Shown here piece by piece: positions 6,458 to 9,533 of a stretch of DNA of 9,533 nucleotides. Under the pieces are notes generated by a model. That model saw nothing but the letters and a program-made list of their open reading frames with translations. It was not told where the DNA came from and ran no database searches. Origin of the DNA: Azoarcus sp. (GTDB lineage: Bacteria; Pseudomonadota; Gammaproteobacteria; Burkholderiales; Rhodocyclaceae); NCBI GenBank assembly GCA_031259795.1, contig JAIRLA010000065.1:1-9533 (forward strand), read 5' to 3'. The position numbers were made by a program, and so were the translations under genes. Within the stretch, counting starts at the first letter, position 1. The number at the start of each line of letters is the position of its first letter.

Positions 6458-6576
6458 GATATGTATTTTCGTGTGGCTTATATGCTTTTACATCTAACAA
6501 CATGATTTTTCATTCGCATCCTTTGTGAAACAGATCGTTACACTGGCGTCCCTGTATTCGATATGAGGGAAATGCC
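6458..6576 (+). promoter_or_regulatory. AT-rich leader of the ABC importer operon
   Basis: Base composition changes sharply from the GC-rich array to AT-rich DNA, the only plausible promoter site for the downstream three-gene operon. TTTACA (6487-6492) and TACACT (6539-6544) are the best promoter-like hexamers, but neither has a partner at standard spacing, so no promoter is called. GAGGGA (6565-6570) is a good ribosome-binding site, 6 nt before ATG 6577. No riboswitch or operator palindrome was recognised. Confidence 0.3.
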
Positions 6577-7620
6577 ATGTTCCATGCGAAAAAGTCCCCC
6601 CCGCCCATTTCCGATGCTCCCGACCGGACGCGGCGGGCGTTGCTGGCGGCCGCTCCCGCCGCGCTGGCCGCTCCCCTGCTCGGGGTTGGCGGATATGCGT
6701 GGGCGCAAGCGGCGCCCAGGAAGTTGACGCCGCTGTCGTTCGCGTGGAACCAGACGTCCTTTTGCCTGACGCCCATCGCCGTCGCCAAGGAGACCGGCAT
6801 TTTCGAGAAGAACGGGCTGGATGTTTCGCTCATCAATTACGCGGGTTCCACCGACCAGTTACTGGAATCCATCGCCACCGGCAAATCGGATGCGGCCGTG
6901 GGCATGATTTTCCGCTGGCTGAAGCCGCTGGAGGCGGGGTTCGATGTCAAGGTGGTGGCGGGCCTGCATGGCGGCTGCGTGCGCTTGATCGGTTACAAGC
7001 CCGCCAGTATCGCCAGGATCGAGGATTTGCGCGGCAAGACGATCGGCGTGCCCGATCTCGGCGCGCCCGCGACGCATTTTTTCAGCGTCTATTTGAAAAA
7101 ACGCGGTATCGACCCGGAAAAGGAAGTCACTTGGCGGGTGTATCAGCGCGATCTTCTCGGCCTCGCGGCGGAAAAAGGCGAAATCCACGCCATCGCCGAC
7201 AATGATCCCATGGCTTTCAAGATCGAGCGCGATTCCAAGGGGCAATTCGTGGAATTGGCGACCAACATTCATGGCGAATACCACGACAAGTCATGCTGCG
7301 TGGTCGGAATCAATGGCAATCTCGTGCGCACCAATAAGCCCGTGGCGGCGGCGCTGACGCGCTCGCTGGTCGAAGCCTATGACTGGACGGCCCGCAATAT
7401 CGAGGAAAGCGCGAAGATCTTCCTCAAGTACACCACCAACATGACGCTTGCCGAACTGAAGGAGCTTTACGCGACGCTCAATTTGCATCATCACCCGATC
7501 GGTACCGACCTGCGCGATGAACTTGCCGATTATGCGCGCGATTTCAAGCAATTGGGCGTGTTGAAAGCCAGCACCGATCCGGTGAAATACGCCGATCATA
7601 TTTTCGTGAAAGTGCTTTGA
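6577..7620 (+). CDS. ABC importer substrate-binding protein, NitT/TauT/SsuA-like, Tat-type signal
   Basis: This periplasmic binding protein delivers a small solute to the permease encoded next. The 347 residues start at ATG 6577 behind GAGGGA. The N-terminus carries a twin-arginine-type signal: DRTRRALLAAAPAALAAPLL with RR at 19-20, a hydrophobic core and probable cleavage after AWAQA (41-45). The mature part follows the NMT1/SsuA pattern: LSFAWNQTSFCLTPIAVAKE (53-72), GIFEKNGLDVSLINYAGSTD (74-93), LLESIATGKSDAAVG (95-109), RIEDLRGKTIGVPDLGAPAT (147-166) and a C-terminal helical region. For an exported protein it is unusually rich in Cys and His: C63, HGGC (131-134), C240-C241 and H304-H306. 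The substrate cannot be told from sequence; nitrate, sulfonates, taurine, thiamine precursors, haem or metal chelates are all open. It is the first gene of the operon. Confidence 0.85.
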   Translation: MFHAKKSPPPISDAPDRTRRALLAAAPAALAAPLLGVGGYAWAQAAPRKLTPLSFAWNQTSFCLTPIAVAKETGIFEKNGLDVSLINYAGSTDQLLESIATGKSDAAVGMIFRWLKPLEAGFDVKVVAGLHGGCVRLIGYKPASIARIEDLRGKTIGVPDLGAPATHFFSVYLKKRGIDPEKEVTWRVYQRDLLGLAAEKGEIHAIADNDPMAFKIERDSKGQFVELATNIHGEYHDKSCCVVGINGNLVRTNKPVAAALTRSLVEAYDWTARNIEESAKIFLKYTTNMTLAELKELYATLNLHHHPIGTDLRDELADYARDFKQLGVLKASTDPVKYADHIFVKVL

Positions 7621-7639
7621 GTTTCGCGCCGTCCGCGGC

Positions 7640-7671
7640 GGAAAAGAGAAAGAAAGGAAGAAGGAAGAAAG
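7640..7671 (+). promoter_or_regulatory. Polypurine leader with ribosome-binding site for the permease
   Basis: Thirty-two consecutive purines precede the permease ATG at 7676. AAGGAAG (7661-7667) is a good Shine-Dalgarno, and several further GGAAG-like sites stand in tandem. A 5-bp hairpin CGCCG-TCCG-CGGCG (7627-7640) lies just before and is too weak, without a T-run, to be a terminator. The 55-nt gap is compatible with a single transcript. Confidence 0.5.
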
Positions 7672-7675
7672 CATC

Positions 7676-8812
7676 ATGAGTTCGAGCGCGCTTGCCGCAA
7701 GCAATGATCTGTCACGGGCGCAAGGCGGCAATCCCCTGCCCGGCTTCGACCGCAAGCTGTTTTCTCCCGGCAAGGCGGCGGGCGCGGCGGAAACGCTTGC
7801 CGCTGTCCCGCCCGCCCGCGCCCATGCGGCGTCCCGCGCGCACTGGTTGGGGTTTGCCGCCGCATCGGCCTGGGGCATCCTGGCGGCGGCCACTCTGGCG
7901 TGGCCCAATAAGCCCGCCGGTTTCGAGGATTGGCCTTATACGACGGAGTTCGGCGCCGCCGCGGGCGCGGGCGCGCTTTTGTGCGCGTTGCTCGCTGGCG
8001 CGGCAAGCGCGCCCATCCCGCTCTCCGCCCGCTTCCCGCGGCGCGTCATCGCCGCTTTCCGCCACGGCGCGCCCTGGCTCATCGTCTCCGCCCTCCTCCT
8101 GACGCTGTGGGAAGTTCTCACCGCCAAGACGGGGGCGTTGCCGCCGCCGTTCTTCGCGCCGCCGTCGAGCCTCATCGACGTCTACGCCAGTGATTACGCG
8201 CGCCTGGCCGACAGCACTTATAACTCCGTCGGGCTCTTGCTCGAAGGCGTCGCCTGGGGGGCGGCGGTTGGCTTTACCATCGGCGTTTCCATCGGCTGGT
8301 CGCGCACGATCAATTATTGGGTGCACCCCGTCCTGCGCTTTCTCGGCCCCCTGCCGCCCACGGCCTTGTTGCCCATCGCTTTTTTCTTCTTCCCGTCGAG
8401 CCACGCCGCCTCCGTCTTCCTCATCGCGCTGGCGACGGGGTTTCCGGTGGCGATCCTGTCCTGGTCGGGCGTGGCGAGCGTCAACAAGGCGTATTACGAT
8501 GTGGCGCGCACCATGGGCGCTTCCGAATGGTTCCTGGTTTTCCGCGTCGCCATTCCCGCCGCCTTGCCGCAGGTCTTCGTCGGGCTTTTCATGGGGTTCG
8601 GCGCGTCTTTCGTGGTGCTGATCGTGGCCGAGATGATGGGCGTCAAATCGGGGCTGGGCTGGTATCTCACCTGGGCGCAGGGGTACGCCTCTTACGCCAA
8701 TATGTATGGCGCGCTGATCGTCATGACCATCATCTTCTCCAGCCTCATTTCGCTGCTTTTCGCCGTGCGCGACCGGGTGCTCGTCTGGCAGAAGGGCATC
8801 GTCAAATGGTAG
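7676..8812 (+). CDS. ABC importer permease, SsuC/TauC-like, with long N-terminal extension
   Basis: This is the inner-membrane permease subunit (binding-protein-dependent transport inner membrane component). The usual domain occupies about 128-378: a first helix with PWLIVSALLLTLWEVLT, the LPPPFFAPPSSLIDVY loop typical of SsuC/TauC, further helices near 186-208, 229-262, 296-320 and 343-365, and the EAA coupling loop YYDVARTMGASEWFLVFRVA (273-292) that contacts the ATPase. About 125 residues precede the normal domain: a soluble Pro/Ala-rich start, then two extra hydrophobic segments (about 57-76 and 92-110). Family members are usually near 250-270 residues, so 378 is long. The start is supported by AAGGAAG upstream; no good later start removes the extension. 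The stop overlaps the ATPase start by 7 nt. Confidence 0.88.
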   Translation: MSSSALAASNDLSRAQGGNPLPGFDRKLFSPGKAAGAAETLAAVPPARAHAASRAHWLGFAAASAWGILAAATLAWPNKPAGFEDWPYTTEFGAAAGAGALLCALLAGAASAPIPLSARFPRRVIAAFRHGAPWLIVSALLLTLWEVLTAKTGALPPPFFAPPSSLIDVYASDYARLADSTYNSVGLLLEGVAWGAAVGFTIGVSIGWSRTINYWVHPVLRFLGPLPPTALLPIAFFFFPSSHAASVFLIALATGFPVAILSWSGVASVNKAYYDVARTMGASEWFLVFRVAIPAALPQVFVGLFMGFGASFVVLIVAEMMGVKSGLGWYLTWAQGYASYANMYGALIVMTIIFSSLISLLFAVRDRVLVWQKGIVKW

Positions 8813-9533
8813 GCGCCGCCGCGAAAAGGCCGCCGTCCCGCGAAGAAAACGCGGCGGCGAATGCCGCTTCGAGCATCCGCGTCGAACGGGTGAGTCACGG
8901 GTTCGACACTCCGGCGGGCCGTCTGGAAGTGCTGGAAAACGTCGACCTCGACGTTGCCCCCGGCGAGTTCGTCGCCCTGCTCGGCCCGAGCGGTTGCGGA
9001 AAATCGACGCTCCTGCGTCTCGTCGCCGGACTGGAGCCCGCTTCCTCGGGCGCGATCTCCCAGGACGGCGCGCCGATCACCCGCCCCGATCCTTCGCGCA
9101 TCGTGGTGTTCCAGGATCCGACGCTCTTTCCGTGGCGCACGGTCTGGGACAACGTCGCGCTCGGCTTGCAGGCGCAGGGCATTCTGAAACAGGAAAAGGG
9201 CCGGGTCGACGCCGCCTTGCGCAAGGTCGGGCTGGAGAGCTTCGCCCGCGTCTATCCGCATCAACTCTCCGGCGGCATGGCGCAGCGCGTCGCCCTGGCG
9301 CGGGCGCTGGTCAACAACCCGAGGCTCCTGATTCTCGACGAGCCGCTGGGCAAACTCGATTCGCTCACGCGCCTGGAGATGCAAAGCGAACTGGTCTCGC
9401 TCTGGCAAAAAAACGGCTTCTCGGTCTTGCTCGTCACCCACGATGTCGAAGAAGCCTTGTTCCTTGCCCGGCGCGTCGTCATCTTCAGCCCGCGCCCGGC
9501 GAGAATCGTCACTGAAATCGCCGTCGACCGCCC
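8806..9533 (+). CDS. ABC importer ATPase, SsuB/TauB-like (3' end outside window)
   Basis: This is the cytoplasmic ATPase that powers the importer. Translation from ATG 8806 stays open for 242 codons to the window edge. GAAGGG (8791-8796) lies 9 nt upstream, and the first 7 nt overlap the permease end, so the two are translationally coupled. All ATPase motifs are present: Walker A GPSGCGKST (60-68), Q-loop FQDPTLFPW (102-110), signature LSGGMAQR (154-161), Walker B LLILDEP (174-180), D-loop LGKLD (181-185, where FGALD is usual) and switch histidine in VTHDVEEAL (210-218). The first about 23 residues are an Ala-rich lead not needed by the fold. Only the last part of the protein should be missing. 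Confidence 0.93.
   Translation, partial: MVGAAAKRPPSREENAAANAASSIRVERVSHGFDTPAGRLEVLENVDLDVAPGEFVALLGPSGCGKSTLLRLVAGLEPASSGAISQDGAPITRPDPSRIVVFQDPTLFPWRTVWDNVALGLQAQGILKQEKGRVDAALRKVGLESFARVYPHQLSGGMAQRVALARALVNNPRLLILDEPLGKLDSLTRLEMQSELVSLWQKNGFSVLLVTHDVEEALFLARRVVIFSPRPARIVTEIAVDR

Noticed and set aside
6198..6503. Minus-strand frames with VIARSAATWQSSS-like and repeated RHCESP peptides
   Set aside because: These peptides are direct translations of the CGTCATTGCGAGG palindrome and the 28-bp array, a known source of spurious gene calls. The same holds for frames over 2503-2825.
7627..7640. CGCCG/CGGCG hairpin as a terminator between binding protein and permease
   Set aside because: The stem is only 5 bp with no T-run, and the downstream purine leader and permease fit one operon.

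Overview
The window is GC-rich DNA that looks like a betaproteobacterial chromosome. The hrcA-hemH pair, the style of the ferrochelatase and the dispersed palindromic repeats of the type CGTCATTGCGAGG...GGCAATCCAG suggest a Rhodocyclales-like organism, but that placement is inferred from gene style and was not computed. All lettered gene names rest on motifs read by eye.

Layout. Positions 1-138 hold the tail of a probable insertion sequence: a transposase C-terminus and a terminal region with two copies of CTGTTACCCATGTCT. Short repeat debris follows, then hrcA (heat-shock repressor, 324-1364) and hemH (ferrochelatase, 1383-2492) on the plus strand. Between hemH and the next, convergent gene lies a cluster of short repeats and a long imperfect palindrome (2610-2795). 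A minus-strand gene (2822-4720) encodes a secreted multidomain protein of the DUF2300/YfaQ type. A divergent spacer leads to a plus-strand GT4 glycosyltransferase (4850-6094). A second repeat island (6119-6457) holds a REP-like hairpin, a one-armed inverted copy of the same palindrome, and a 28-bp tandem array. The window ends in a plus-strand ABC importer operon of the NitT/TauT/SsuABC type: substrate-binding protein (6577-7620), permease (7676-8812) and ATPase (8806 to the window edge, incomplete).

How the parts work together. hrcA and hemH are adjacent and probably co-transcribed, which links proteostasis control to haem synthesis by position only. The three ABC genes form one uptake system with an unidentified substrate; its Tat-type signal, unusual Cys/His content and an extended permease set it apart from textbook SsuABC/TauABC. 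The secreted protein is the most interesting item. By eye it joins a serine-acyltransferase (PBP/beta-lactamase)-like region, a SpoIID-like region and a C-terminal zincin motif, all compatible with work on peptidoglycan in the cell envelope. The two repeat islands share one MITE-like family and account for nearly all non-coding DNA here. No RNA gene, CRISPR array or phage module was seen.
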